The notes beneath the pieces were generated by a model. That model saw nothing but the letters and a program-made list of their open reading frames with translations, did not search any database and was not told the DNA's origin. Of a stretch of 64,000 nt of DNA, positions 8,187 through 17,369 are shown one piece after another. Made by a program: the position numbers and the translations under genes. Positions within the stretch are counted from its first letter, which is position 1. Each line of letters opens with the position of its first letter. This DNA comes from Gammaproteobacteria bacterium (GTDB lineage: Bacteria > Pseudomonadota > Gammaproteobacteria > Steroidobacterales > Foliamicaceae): the NCBI GenBank assembly GCA_009844425.1, contig VYBN01000033.1, positions 247,257-311,256 on the forward strand. Direction: 5' to 3'.

Positions 8187-9299
8187 ATGAATCCCGTATT
8201 CGTAACCGGCGCGGCCGGACACGTGGGCGCCAATCTCGTGCGCCGCCTGCTCGACGACGGCGTTCGCATCCGGGTGCTGCTGAGGCACGAGGACAACAAC
8301 GAGGGCCTGGAAGGCCTCGATGTTGAACGCGCTTACGGCGATATCCGGGACCTGAACGCCACCCGGCGCGCGATCGAGGGTTGCCAGGGCGTCTATCACG
8401 TCGCCGCGAAAGTCTCCACCATCGACGGCACTCGCGCGCATCGCCGCGAGTTGTATGAGTGCAACGTGCTGGGCACCCGCAACGTGCTGCAGGCGGCGCG
8501 GGAGTACGAAGCCGGGCGGGTAGTGGTCACGGGCTCGTTCAGCGCGGTTGGCTACGCTCTCGACGATCCGTCCGCTCCAAGCGACGAGACCATGCAGTTC
8601 TACCCCATGGAGCGCACGATGCCGTACGAGCGCAGCAAGATGCTCGTCGAGCACGAGTGCTGGCGCGCGGCGTCGGCAGGGCAGGACGTCGTTGTCGCAA
8701 CCTGCTGTGCGGTCGTGGGCGGCGCGGACTTTTTCCCGTCGCGCCTGGGCCGGACCCTGTGCGACTTCACCGACGGCAAGCTCCATGCCTACGTGGACGG
8801 GGGGTTCGAGTTCGTGGCGGCGCGCGACATCGTCGAAGGGCACCTGCTGTGCATGCGCAACGGACGCCCGGGCGAGAAGTACATCTTCAGCAGCGAATAC
8901 AAGACCATCTCCGGCATGCTTGATCTCTACGAGGAGGTTACGGGCATCCCGCGTCCGCGCCGGCGGATTCCGGCCAACCTGATGTATGTCTTCTCGGAGG
9001 CGGCGAGCTTCTACCTGAGCCGCGTGCACCCCGACTTTCCCCAGCGTTTCACGCCCGGCGCCATCCGCCTTCTGAAAAAGCGCCGCCACGCCAATCTCGA
9101 CAAAGCGAAAAGCGAACTCGGCTACCGGCCGACCCGCATCCGCGACGCCGTGCATGAGGCGTACGCGTTTCACTTTCACGAGCGCAAGGCGATCACCAAT
9201 CCGCAGGCAAAACGCCCGCGCGCGAACGGCGCTGCATACGAGCAAGACGCCGCGCCGAACCGCAGTGCGCAGATGACCGCCGATGGAGGCGCGTCATGA
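8187..9299 (+). CDS. NAD(P)-dependent SDR dehydrogenase, candidate sterol C-4 decarboxylase (SdmB-like)
   Basis: This extended short-chain dehydrogenase has the dinucleotide motif TGAAGHVG at residues 7-14 and the catalytic Y-x-x-x-K at Tyr147/Lys151 (PYERSK), in the 3-beta-hydroxysteroid dehydrogenase-like layout. It is the first gene of the plus-strand sterol operon and overlaps the following Rieske oxygenase gene by ATGA. In Methylococcus-type bacterial sterol synthesis, an SDR of this type (SdmB) works with a Rieske oxygenase (SdmA) to remove a C-4 methyl group, the SDR oxidising the 3-hydroxyl so the C-4 carboxylate is lost. That role is inferred from family and context. About 40 C-terminal residues are polar and probably disordered. 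Confidence 0.75.
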   Translation: MNPVFVTGAAGHVGANLVRRLLDDGVRIRVLLRHEDNNEGLEGLDVERAYGDIRDLNATRRAIEGCQGVYHVAAKVSTIDGTRAHRRELYECNVLGTRNVLQAAREYEAGRVVVTGSFSAVGYALDDPSAPSDETMQFYPMERTMPYERSKMLVEHECWRAASAGQDVVVATCCAVVGGADFFPSRLGRTLCDFTDGKLHAYVDGGFEFVAARDIVEGHLLCMRNGRPGEKYIFSSEYKTISGMLDLYEEVTGIPRPRRRIPANLMYVFSEAASFYLSRVHPDFPQRFTPGAIRLLKKRRHANLDKAKSELGYRPTRIRDAVHEAYAFHFHERKAITNPQAKRPRANGAAYEQDAAPNRSAQMTADGGAS

Positions 9300-10426
9300 G
9301 CACGGCGGCGGCCGGACCGCCCGGCTTCGAGGAGGCCGTCAACCTGCGCCAGAAGGTGCGCGCCGCGGGCATGGACCCGGACTATTGGTACGCGGTCGAG
9401 GAGGTGCGCAATATCAAGCCGGGATCCGTGGTCGAGGTGGTTTTCTGGAAACGTTCGATTGCGCTGTTCCGGGCCGGGGACGGTTCGTTTCACGCCATGG
9501 ACAACCGCTGCGCGCATCGCCAGCTCAAGCTGTCGCTGGGCCAGGTGGAAGGTTGCCGGCTGGTGTGCGCCTACCACGGCTGGAAATACGACCCGGATGG
9601 GCAGCTCGCCGAGACCGCGCACGAGATGCTTGGGGGAAGCATGCCCAGCGTCGCGCTCAGGACCTATCCGGTAAAGGTCCGATACGGCCTGATCTGGCTG
9701 TTCCCCGGGAACCCGGAACTGGCTCAAACGCGCCGGATTCCCGATATTCCCGAGCTGGAGGGCAAGGGTCGCTGGGCCTGCGTGCCGCTGAGCTTCACCT
9801 GGTCGGCGCACCACTCGATGGTGATCGACAACGTCAGCGATTTCACCCACGCCTGGCTGCACCGCCGCTACCGTCCCTTCGACGGCGCCGTGCTCACGCG
9901 CTGCGAGACGGTCGGCGACGACGTGCACGTGGCCTACGACACGAGCGTCGGACGCGGGCGTTTTTCCGGAATGTTCGTCGATCGCGAGCGGATCGATACC
10001 AATTCCATGAAGCTCTGCTATCAGTATCCCTACCAGTGGTCGAACACCGACGAGGCAATAAAGCACTGGTGTTTCGTGCTGCCCGTCGACGAACGCACCA
10101 CCCGGGCCTTCTTCCTGTTCTACTTCAAGTCCCTGAAGGTTCCGATGCTGCCGATACGCTTCCCCCGGCTCGCGATGACCACGGTATTGAAGATATCCAA
10201 CCGTATGCTCATCGGGCCGCTGCTTTCCCAGGACGGATTTGCGCTCGAAGCCGAGCAGGAGGGTTACGAGCGGCACTTCAACGCCCGTCCTCTCGAATTC
10301 AATCCGGCGGTACGGGCTTTTCAGAACGTGACGGTGCGCAAGTGGCAGGAGTACCTGGCCAGGGAGAACGGAGCGGAGACGCCCGCGCCCGGGTTGACGA
10401 CCGCGGACGGCGGCGCCGATGCCTGA
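9296..10426 (+). CDS. Rieske non-heme iron oxygenase, candidate sterol C-4 demethylase (SdmA-like)
   Basis: The 376-residue protein has an N-terminal Rieske [2Fe-2S] site (Cys72-x-His74 in NRCAHRQ and Cys91-x2-His94 in VCAYHGWKYDP) and a C-terminal mononuclear iron domain with DNVSDFTHAWLH supplying Asp182, His185 and His189. It overlaps the SDR gene upstream (ATGA) and the C-14 reductase gene downstream (8 bases), so all three are translationally coupled. Its position between sterol genes and beside a 3-beta-HSD-like SDR matches the bacterial C-4 demethylation pair, where the Rieske enzyme oxidises the C-4 methyl to a carboxylate. No reductase partner is encoded nearby, so electrons must come from a housekeeping ferredoxin system. 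Confidence 0.8.
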   Translation: MSTAAAGPPGFEEAVNLRQKVRAAGMDPDYWYAVEEVRNIKPGSVVEVVFWKRSIALFRAGDGSFHAMDNRCAHRQLKLSLGQVEGCRLVCAYHGWKYDPDGQLAETAHEMLGGSMPSVALRTYPVKVRYGLIWLFPGNPELAQTRRIPDIPELEGKGRWACVPLSFTWSAHHSMVIDNVSDFTHAWLHRRYRPFDGAVLTRCETVGDDVHVAYDTSVGRGRFSGMFVDRERIDTNSMKLCYQYPYQWSNTDEAIKHWCFVLPVDERTTRAFFLFYFKSLKVPMLPIRFPRLAMTTVLKISNRMLIGPLLSQDGFALEAEQEGYERHFNARPLEFNPAVRAFQNVTVRKWQEYLARENGAETPAPGLTTADGGADA

Positions 10427-11516
10427 GTTGCCGGCGCCGGTGTCAGCGCTTTCGGGCGCGCTGCTGTTCCAGGCGGCGGTAATGATCGCCGTCTTTATCG
10501 GCGCACTGTTTCTGGGATCGATGTTCCTGCCGGGACGCCGGATCAAAGGGCCGGATCTCGGCGGCAAATCGATTACTTACAAGTTCAACGGTCTGACGTT
10601 ATTGCTGCTCACCGTGCTTGCGGCCGGCATCGCCCAGGTCTCCGGTGCGTTCTCACTGTCGTTGCTGTATACGCACTTTTTCGCGCTCTTCGTGGCGGCG
10701 AACGTGTTCGCATTCGCGTTTTCCGGCTGGCTGTACTGGCGAAGCGCGCGGAAGCCTGCCGAATCGCCGGGGTTCTGGCGGGCCTACTTCTTCGGTGCGG
10801 AACTCAATCCCGCCCTGCTCGGGGTGGACCTCAAGATGTTCAGCTACCGCCCGTCGCTCATCGGGCTGGCGCTGTTCAACACTTCGTTCGCGGTGGTGCA
10901 GTACGAAACCTACGGCCATCTGACCCTGGCGATGGCCCTCTACCAGGTCCTGACATGGGTCTATGTGCTCAATTACTTCCAGTTCGAAAGGGGCATGGTC
11001 CACACCTGGGACATCATCAGCGAGCGCTTCGGATGGATGCTGGTGTGGGGCGACTACGTGTTTGTGCCCTTCTTCTACTGCATTGTCGGCTGGTGGCTGG
11101 TCGATGCGTCGGGTCCGCCGCTGAATCCCCTCGCCGCCGCCGGCATCGTGCTGCTGTACGCCTTCGGCTTCTGGATATTCCGGGGCGCCAACGCGCAGAA
11201 GCACCGTTTCAAGCGCGATCCGTCCACGACGATCTGGGGCCGGCCCGCCGAGTCTCTCGACGGGCGCCTGCTGGTGTCCGGGTTCTGGGGGATCGGGCGG
11301 CACCTCAACTACAGCGGCGAGATCTGCATCTACCTCGCGTTTGCGCTCACCACCGGTTTTGCATCCTGGGCGCCGTTTCTTTTGCCGGCCTGGCTTGCTG
11401 GGCTGCTGTGGCATCGCTCGCGCCGCGATGACCGGCGCTGCCGCGCCAAGTACGGCGAATTGTGGGGGCGCTACCGGGAGCGCGTGCCGTATTCGATGGT
11501 CCCGCTCGTGTATTGA
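10419..11516 (+). CDS. ERG24/ERG4-family sterol reductase, probably C-14 reductase
   Basis: This 365-residue multi-span membrane protein carries the signature of the ergosterol ERG4/ERG24 reductase family: RFGWMLVWGDYVFVPFFY in the middle, LLVSGFWGIGRHLNYSGE near residues 284-302, and the C-terminal YRERVPYSMVPLVY. These enzymes reduce sterol double bonds with NADPH: C-14(15) in ERG24, C-24(28) in ERG4, C-7 in DHCR7. Being directly before CYP51, whose product has the C-14 double bond, favours C-14 reduction. It starts inside the end of the Rieske gene and ends ten bases before the CYP51 start. The exact bond reduced is inferred from context. Confidence 0.88.
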   Translation: MPELPAPVSALSGALLFQAAVMIAVFIGALFLGSMFLPGRRIKGPDLGGKSITYKFNGLTLLLLTVLAAGIAQVSGAFSLSLLYTHFFALFVAANVFAFAFSGWLYWRSARKPAESPGFWRAYFFGAELNPALLGVDLKMFSYRPSLIGLALFNTSFAVVQYETYGHLTLAMALYQVLTWVYVLNYFQFERGMVHTWDIISERFGWMLVWGDYVFVPFFYCIVGWWLVDASGPPLNPLAAAGIVLLYAFGFWIFRGANAQKHRFKRDPSTTIWGRPAESLDGRLLVSGFWGIGRHLNYSGEICIYLAFALTTGFASWAPFLLPAWLAGLLWHRSRRDDRRCRAKYGELWGRYRERVPYSMVPLVY

Positions 11517-11526
11517 GAGAGTAAAG

Positions 11527-12936
11527 GTGGCGAACCATACCGACAGTGCAGCCACCCTGCGTTCGGCGCGGCCCGCGGCGCCGCCGGGCAAGCCGATTCC
11601 CGAACTCTCCGGCGGTTGGCCGTTGCTCGGTCATCTGCCCGAGTTCCAGAGGGACCCGGTGGCGATGCTCGATCGCTGCCGGCGGGAGCACGGCGAACTG
11701 GTTCGTTTCCGGCTGGGGACCCGCGAATTCGTGCTGTTTACCGGACCGGAAGCCCACGACTGCTACTTCCGGGCGCCCGAGGACCAGCTTGACGCTCGTG
11801 CCGTGTACCAGTTCACGGTGCCCATCTTCGGGCGCGGCGTGGCCTACGACGTGGCTCCCGAGATCATGGCGGAGCAGTTGGGGTTCCTGTATCCGGCGCT
11901 GCGCGATGCGTCCATGCGCCGGTATGCCGAAATCATGTACGACGAAGCCGGCCGGTTTGCCGACGCGCTCGGAGAGGAAGGCGTGCTCGACCTGCCGGCG
12001 GCGATGAACCGACTTACCGTGAACATCGCCAGCCGCTGCCTGCTGGGTCAGGAGGTACGGGATCAGGTGGATTCGGGGTTCGCCCAGGCGTACCACGACC
12101 TCGAGGAGGGAATAAACCTGATCGGCTTCTTCCTGCCCAGGCTACCGATCCCGGCGCATCGGCGTCGCGACCGCGCGCGCCGCAGGATAGCCGGAATTCT
12201 TGTCCGAATCATGGAGGGCCGGCGGGGCTCGGGCGCCGCGCCGCAGGATTTCATGCAGGCGCTGATGCAGGCCCGCTACAAGGACGGCCGGGCCCTGAGC
12301 GATGGCGAGGTGACCGGGATATTGCTGACGGTCCTGTTCGCCGGCCAGCACACCAGCGCGGTGCTTGCAAGCTGGATGGGTCTTGAGATGTTCCGCGATC
12401 CCGCCTGCATGGCGCGGATTCGCGCCGAGATGCGCGCGATTTACGGTCAGACGGGCTCCATGAGCCTCGCCGGCCTCAAGCGCCAGATGGCGCTGGAATG
12501 GACGGTGCGTGAGTGCGAGCGGCTGCATCCGCCGCTCATACTGCTCATTCGCAAGGTGCTGAAACCGCTTCAATATGCGGGGTACACCGTGCCTGCCGGG
12601 GCTCTGGCCGTCGTCTCTCCGGCGGTTTCCCACCGTTTGCCGGGCCTTTTTGCCGATCCCCAGCGGTTCGATCCCGAACGGTTCGCTCCGCCGCGCAGCG
12701 AGAACAAGCAACACCTCTATACGCTGATCGGTTTCGGCGGAGGCAAGCACCGGTGCATGGGGGAAAAATTCGCCATGCTGCAATTGAAGGCGATTTGGAC
12801 GGTGCTGCTGGACCGCTTCGATTTTGATCCCGTCGCCGAGTTTCCCGCACCGAACTACGGCAGCTGGGTGACGGGCCCCACCGTGCCCTGCCGGGTCCGT
12901 TACCGCCGCCGCTCGCAAGCGAGCGTATTCAGTTGA
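11527..12936 (+). CDS. cyp51: CYP51-type cytochrome P450, sterol 14-alpha-demethylase
   Basis: The 469-residue product has CYP51 hallmarks: YQFTVPIFGRGVAYD at residues 94-108 (substrate-recognition B' region), the I-helix FAGQHTS at 271-277, the E-x-x-R pair Glu329/Arg332, PERF at 383-386 and the heme loop FGGGKHRCMGEKFA with Cys410. The AGxHTS I-helix in place of the usual AGxDTT is a CYP51-specific feature. It should remove the 14-alpha methyl of lanosterol-type intermediates. A GTG at 11527 preceded by GAGAGAG is chosen as start; the frame is open further upstream but that part lies inside the reductase gene. No N-terminal membrane anchor is visible. The stop overlaps the next gene (TTGA). 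Confidence 0.92.
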   Translation: MANHTDSAATLRSARPAAPPGKPIPELSGGWPLLGHLPEFQRDPVAMLDRCRREHGELVRFRLGTREFVLFTGPEAHDCYFRAPEDQLDARAVYQFTVPIFGRGVAYDVAPEIMAEQLGFLYPALRDASMRRYAEIMYDEAGRFADALGEEGVLDLPAAMNRLTVNIASRCLLGQEVRDQVDSGFAQAYHDLEEGINLIGFFLPRLPIPAHRRRDRARRRIAGILVRIMEGRRGSGAAPQDFMQALMQARYKDGRALSDGEVTGILLTVLFAGQHTSAVLASWMGLEMFRDPACMARIRAEMRAIYGQTGSMSLAGLKRQMALEWTVRECERLHPPLILLIRKVLKPLQYAGYTVPAGALAVVSPAVSHRLPGLFADPQRFDPERFAPPRSENKQHLYTLIGFGGGKHRCMGEKFAMLQLKAIWTVLLDRFDFDPVAEFPAPNYGSWVTGPTVPCRVRYRRRSQASVFS

Positions 12937-15900
12937 GCGCCGCCTCTCCGCGTTACGACGTAATCATCGTGGGCGCGGGGCCTGTCGGCAGCTACTGCGC
13001 CATCGCCCACGCGCGCAAGGGCGCGCGCGTGGCGCTGCTCGAGGCGAACCCCAGGGCGTCTACGCGGCTGGCCGGCGAGTGGCTGCATCCGCTGGCCGTG
13101 CGCATGTTGCGCGATGCCGGCATCCGCCTCGATCCGCCGCTGCGCAGCAGCGAGGGTCAGGGCTTCGTCGTGTTCCCGGAGGACGGCTCGGAGCCGATCG
13201 TGCTCCCGTACCCCGGCGGGGCGCTGGGGATAGCCTGCGACCATGAGATTCTCGTGGCGCGTCTTCATGAAGCCGTCCGCAAGGAGCCGGGCATCGACTT
13301 TCTTGTCAATGCGCGGGTGCGGCAGGTCGAAGACGACGGCGTGGTCTTCACCCGCGGCGGCTCCACCGAACGCCTCGCCGCCGACAGGATTGTCGGCGCC
13401 GATGGCCGGTCTTCCGCCGTGCGGCGGTCCCTGGGCCTGCCGATGCGCCGCAGGGCCTGCTCGCGGATGGTGGGCGTGACCCTCGAGGGCGTGAGTCTCC
13501 AGCCGGCCGGCTACGGCAACGTGATACTCGGCGGCCCGGGTCCGATTCTCGGATATCCGCTGGGCGAGCATTGCGCCAGGATCGTTGTCGACGTGCCGCT
13601 TGAGCAGTGGACGTCGCGCGACAGGACCGGCCTGCTGGCCGAGTCCTACGCCAGTGTCCTGCCGGAAGCGTTGAGGCCCGCGTTTCTCTCGGCGCTGAGG
13701 TCGGGAAATTTCCACGCGGCGGCCAATGAACTGAGGCCGCGCATCTCCTACGGCACGTCGAGGCGGGTGCTGATCGGCGATGCGGCGGGTCATTACCATC
13801 CGATGACGGCGGTGGGCATGACGCTCGGTTTCGGCGACGCCGCCGCGCTGGCGGAAGGCGGGAGCTTCAGGAGTTTCGCCGCCGGGCGATTCAGGGCGAC
13901 CCGCGCCCCGGAACTGCTTGCCATGGGGCTGTACGAGGTCTTTGCCGATCATCGACTCGAAGCGGCGGCGCTCCGGCGCGCGATCTACCGCAACTGGCGG
14001 GCGCATGGCGTCGTTCGCGACCGGACCATGCGGCTGCTCGCCTGTGAAGAAACCTCGATGACCCACCTAGTGCTCGCAACCCTCGCTACGGTGATCCGGG
14101 CGATTGCGGGAGTGGTTCGTTCGTCGTTCAGACAGTTGGCCTGGCGGCGCGCCCGCTACATCGTTATACCGATCGTTACCCGCGCCCGCTGGTTCATGCG
14201 TGGCATTCGCAAGCTGAAGGAGGCCAGGAACGGAGGCGGCGGTCAGGACCGGCAGGCCCGCAGGGCGTTGTCGCGCGCGCTTCTCGCTTCCATGTCCCCG
14301 GGCGACGGCGGAGCCGGCGCCGCGCGGACGGGCGAATCCACTTCGCCCGACGCGGAGCCCGCAGTGCGCAGGGTCGCGTTGCGCCTGCTGGACCTTCAGG
14401 GCGAGGACGGCGCCTGGGAAGGCGAGATGGTCTGGTGCCCCATGCTTACCGCGCAATACGTGCTGCTTCGGCACATCCTCGGTGAACCGATCGACTCCGG
14501 CCGGCGGCGGCGCATCCTGCGCTCGTTCGAATGCACCCGCCTGGCGGACGGCGCGTGGGGATTGCATGAGCACTCGCCGCCCCACCTCTTCGTGACCGTT
14601 CTGGTATATGTCGCGTCGCGACTGCTCGGCGTCGAGCGCGACGATCCGCTTATCGAACCGGCCCGCCGTTTCCTCGCCGAAGAGGATGTGCTCGCGGTCC
14701 CGAGCTGGGGGAAATTCTGGCTGGCGCTGCTCAATCTGTACGACTGGCGAGGGGTGAACGCAATTCTTCCGGAACTGTGGACGCTGCCACGCGGTTTGCC
14801 GTTGCACCCGTCGAACTGGTACTGCCATACGCGGCTCATCTACATGGCGATGGCGTCCATCTACGCGCGACGGTTCCAGGCGCCGGTCACGCCCGTGATC
14901 GAATCCCTGCGCGAGGAGCTGTTCGGAGACGAGTTTGCCCGGGTCGATTTTTCTTCCGTCCGCAACCGCCTGCGCGATGCCGACCTTTTTGCACGGCCGA
15001 GCTTGTGGCTGCGCGCCGGTTACACGCTGGCGCGCCTGTATGACCGCTTCCACAGCAAGCGCCTGCGCCGGCGCTGCCTCGAGAAGCTGGTCCGGCAGAT
15101 CCAATGGGAGTTGCGGACCACGAGTCACAGCAGCATCTCGCCGGTCAGCGGTTTTCTGAACATTCTGGCCCTGTGGCTGCGCGATCCGGACGACGCCGAC
15201 TGCCGCGCCGCGCTCGACAAGCTCGATGGGTGGTTCTGGGAGGACGAGGAGCGCGGCGCGCGGGTCACCGGAGCGAGAAGCAGCACCTGGGACACGGCCT
15301 TTTCCGTGCAGGCGCTGGCGGCCGCGCCCGGGTCCGATGAAATTGCAGACGCCGTCAGCAAGGGCGCCGTCTTCCTGCGCTCACAACAGATCCGCAACAG
15401 ATTCGACGGGTTTCGCGAGGCCTTTCGCGCCGACCCGAAGGGAGGCTGGTGTTTTCCCGGCGGCTGGCATGGCTGGCCGGTCAGCGACTGCACCGCCGAA
15501 GCCGTGCTCGGGATTCTCGCGGCAGGAGGTGAAGACGCGGACAAGTCGGCGCTGGACGAGGCGGTCCGGTTCATGTTGCGGAGCCAGAACCGGGACGGCG
15601 GCTTCGGCAGCTATGAGGCGCGGCGCTCGCGGATCGGTCTCGAGTGGCTGAACCCCGCCGAGATGTTCGGGGAATCGATGACCGAAAATTCCTATGTCGA
15701 GTGCACGGCGTCCTGTCTTGAGGCGCTGGCCGCCTGCGGGCGCCGGTTTCCGCAATTCCCGGATCCGCGGGTGGCCCGGGCCATTTCCAGGGGCGCCGTC
15801 TGGCTGCGCAAGACCCAGGGACGCGATGGCTCCTGGCGCGGCGTGTGGGGCGTTCAGTTCATCTACGGGACCTTCTTCGGCATCAGAGGACTGGTGGCCG

Positions 15901-16340
15901 CCGGGGCAGGACCCGGCGATCCGGCGTTGCGCCTGGCCTGCCGCTGGCTGCTCGACCGGCAGCGCGATGACGGCGGATGGGGCGAACACCACAGCGGCTG
16001 CCTGACGGGCCGCTACGTCCCGCATGAGGAAAGCCAGGTCATCCAGACCGCCTGGGCCCTGCTCGCGCTGCTGGAGGCGGAGGAGTCCAACTGGACCGCC
16101 ATTGCGCGCGGCGCGCGGTTCCTGCTCGACGCCCAGGAAGCGGACGGCGGCTGGCCGAAACAGGACATGGCCGGCGTCTTCTTCCGCACGGCGCTGCTGG
16201 ACTACGTCCTGTACCGGCAGTATTTCCCGCTGCGCGCGCTCGGCCTCTACGAGCAACGCCGCCGGAAGCGGCTCGAACTGACTGCCGCTTCGAAGGAGAA
16301 GGAGCCGGACGCGATCCGGATCAGGCCGCGAGCCGCTTGA
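12933..16340 (+). CDS. Fused squalene-epoxidase-like monooxygenase and oxidosqualene cyclase
   Basis: One uninterrupted frame encodes 1135 residues. Residues 1-430 are an FAD monooxygenase: GAGPVG at 14-19, GADGRSS at 155-161, and the second FAD motif GDAAGHYHPMTAVGMTLGF at 282-300, matching the squalene epoxidase pattern GDA...HP.T..GMT. Hydrophobic helices follow at 375-425. A Gly/Ser/Ala-rich linker (about 433-475) leads into a complete triterpene cyclase: QW motifs near 489-496, 885-892, 962-969, 1009-1016 and 1067-1074, and the catalytic motif SDCTAE with Asp852. DCTAE, not the DDTA of squalene-hopene cyclases, marks an oxidosqualene cyclase. The fusion would epoxidise squalene and cyclise the epoxide to lanosterol or a related product. 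The start is a TTG overlapping the CYP51 stop. Confidence 0.9.
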   Translation: MSAASPRYDVIIVGAGPVGSYCAIAHARKGARVALLEANPRASTRLAGEWLHPLAVRMLRDAGIRLDPPLRSSEGQGFVVFPEDGSEPIVLPYPGGALGIACDHEILVARLHEAVRKEPGIDFLVNARVRQVEDDGVVFTRGGSTERLAADRIVGADGRSSAVRRSLGLPMRRRACSRMVGVTLEGVSLQPAGYGNVILGGPGPILGYPLGEHCARIVVDVPLEQWTSRDRTGLLAESYASVLPEALRPAFLSALRSGNFHAAANELRPRISYGTSRRVLIGDAAGHYHPMTAVGMTLGFGDAAALAEGGSFRSFAAGRFRATRAPELLAMGLYEVFADHRLEAAALRRAIYRNWRAHGVVRDRTMRLLACEETSMTHLVLATLATVIRAIAGVVRSSFRQLAWRRARYIVIPIVTRARWFMRGIRKLKEARNGGGGQDRQARRALSRALLASMSPGDGGAGAARTGESTSPDAEPAVRRVALRLLDLQGEDGAWEGEMVWCPMLTAQYVLLRHILGEPIDSGRRRRILRSFECTRLADGAWGLHEHSPPHLFVTVLVYVASRLLGVERDDPLIEPARRFLAEEDVLAVPSWGKFWLALLNLYDWRGVNAILPELWTLPRGLPLHPSNWYCHTRLIYMAMASIYARRFQAPVTPVIESLREELFGDEFARVDFSSVRNRLRDADLFARPSLWLRAGYTLARLYDRFHSKRLRRRCLEKLVRQIQWELRTTSHSSISPVSGFLNILALWLRDPDDADCRAALDKLDGWFWEDEERGARVTGARSSTWDTAFSVQALAAAPGSDEIADAVSKGAVFLRSQQIRNRFDGFREAFRADPKGGWCFPGGWHGWPVSDCTAEAVLGILAAGGEDADKSALDEAVRFMLRSQNRDGGFGSYEARRSRIGLEWLNPAEMFGESMTENSYVECTASCLEALAACGRRFPQFPDPRVARAISRGAVWLRKTQGRDGSWRGVWGVQFIYGTFFGIRGLVAAGAGPGDPALRLACRWLLDRQRDDGGWGEHHSGCLTGRYVPHEESQVIQTAWALLALLEAEESNWTAIARGARFLLDAQEADGGWPKQDMAGVFFRTALLDYVLYRQYFPLRALGLYEQRRRKRLELTAASKEKEPDAIRIRPRAA

Positions 16341-16342
16341 CG

Positions 16343-17362
16343 TCAGTCTCCCCGGGGCAGGGGTTTGCGGGCCAGGAAGTAGAACATCGGCGTAAAGATC
16401 CCGGTCCGGCCGCCTTCTACGAGCGTATCCGCCCCCCAGTTCAGGAACGTGCTGACCTCCCGCACGCCTTGCGGAGCGAGCCGCAACGGCTCCGCAACCC
16501 GCAGGATCAGATTGGTCAGGACGCGCCCCAACGGCGTGCGCGGGATGCTCGCAAGGCTGAAGTCCCGGCCCTGAAGGGCCCGGTACCAGGGCGTTTCCGG
16601 ATCCGATTCGCCGGCGAGGTCGAGGGATTCGATCAGCTCGAATCCGGCCGCGCGCACGGCATCGCAAACTTCTGTCGTGCCGGCGATATCCGGTAGCGCC
16701 GATCCGGTCATGATTCCTTCCTTGATTTGCCGGTGTTCCGCGTTCGAAGGATCGAAGGCGTCGGTGAGACACCACTCGTAGCACGCGAAACCGGCCCCCG
16801 GACGTAAAACACGGAAGATCTCGGCGTACGCGGCGGTCTTGTCCGGCGCGTGGGGCATCGCTTCGATGCTGATGGCGCCATCGTAGTGGTCGTCGCTCCG
16901 GGGAATCTGCATGTAGTCGCTTTTGATGAAACGGCACAGCGCCTCGACGTCACGTGTGTGCACTTTCGCGCGCTCGATCTGGTAGGCGTTGTTATTGATG
17001 CCGACAAAGCTTGCGCCGCAATGGCGGGCCAGGTTGCCCATGGGGCCGCCCACGCCGCATCCCACGTCGAGAACCTGCATTCCCGGCTTCAGGGAGAGCT
17101 TGTCGGCCAGAAAATGCTGGTGCCGGATCTGCGACACCTTGAAACTCTCGCTCCGCCGGCGGGGGGCGAAGTGGAAGCTCTTGCCCCAACCCCACTCGTA
17201 GAAATCGGTCACGAGGTCGTAGTACTGGTTGACGAGCTGCCGGTAGCGCTCCTTCTTGCGCTCGACGCCGGCATCGTGAAGCCCGACGTAGTCATCGACC
17301 ACCGACTTCACTTCCTCCTGGGTCAGATTCCCAAGGGAACGTTTGGCTACTTTCGCATCCAC
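16343..17362 (-). CDS. Sterol C-24 methyltransferase (ERG6/SMT type)
   Basis: The 339-residue protein carries the sterol methyltransferase regions in order: YYDLVTDFYEWGWG at 47-60 (aromatic sterol-binding region I), the SAM motif LDVGCGVGGP at 98-107, GINNNAYQ at 121-128, then AISIEAMPHAPD and FACYEWCLTDAFD. Matches to all blocks separate it from generic SAM methyltransferases. It should transfer a methyl group from S-adenosylmethionine to C-24 of a sterol side chain. A GTG start at 17362 is chosen because GGAGG lies seven bases upstream and homologues have a short leader. It converges on the cyclase gene with a gap of two bases. It has no C-terminal membrane helix. Confidence 0.92.
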   Translation of the reverse strand: MDAKVAKRSLGNLTQEEVKSVVDDYVGLHDAGVERKKERYRQLVNQYYDLVTDFYEWGWGKSFHFAPRRRSESFKVSQIRHQHFLADKLSLKPGMQVLDVGCGVGGPMGNLARHCGASFVGINNNAYQIERAKVHTRDVEALCRFIKSDYMQIPRSDDHYDGAISIEAMPHAPDKTAAYAEIFRVLRPGAGFACYEWCLTDAFDPSNAEHRQIKEGIMTGSALPDIAGTTEVCDAVRAAGFELIESLDLAGESDPETPWYRALQGRDFSLASIPRTPLGRVLTNLILRVAEPLRLAPQGVREVSTFLNWGADTLVEGGRTGIFTPMFYFLARKPLPRGD

Positions 17363-17369
17363 CCCCGCG

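Noticed and set aside
12933..16340. Squalene-hopene cyclase (hopanoid) interpretation of the cyclase half
   Set aside because: The catalytic motif is DCTAE, not DDTA, and the neighbours (epoxidase domain, CYP51, C-14 reductase) act on sterols, not hopanoids.
15381..16937. 518-codon minus-strand frame spanning the cyclase end and part of the methyltransferase
   Set aside because: It crosses two well-supported genes in wrong frames and has no family motif.
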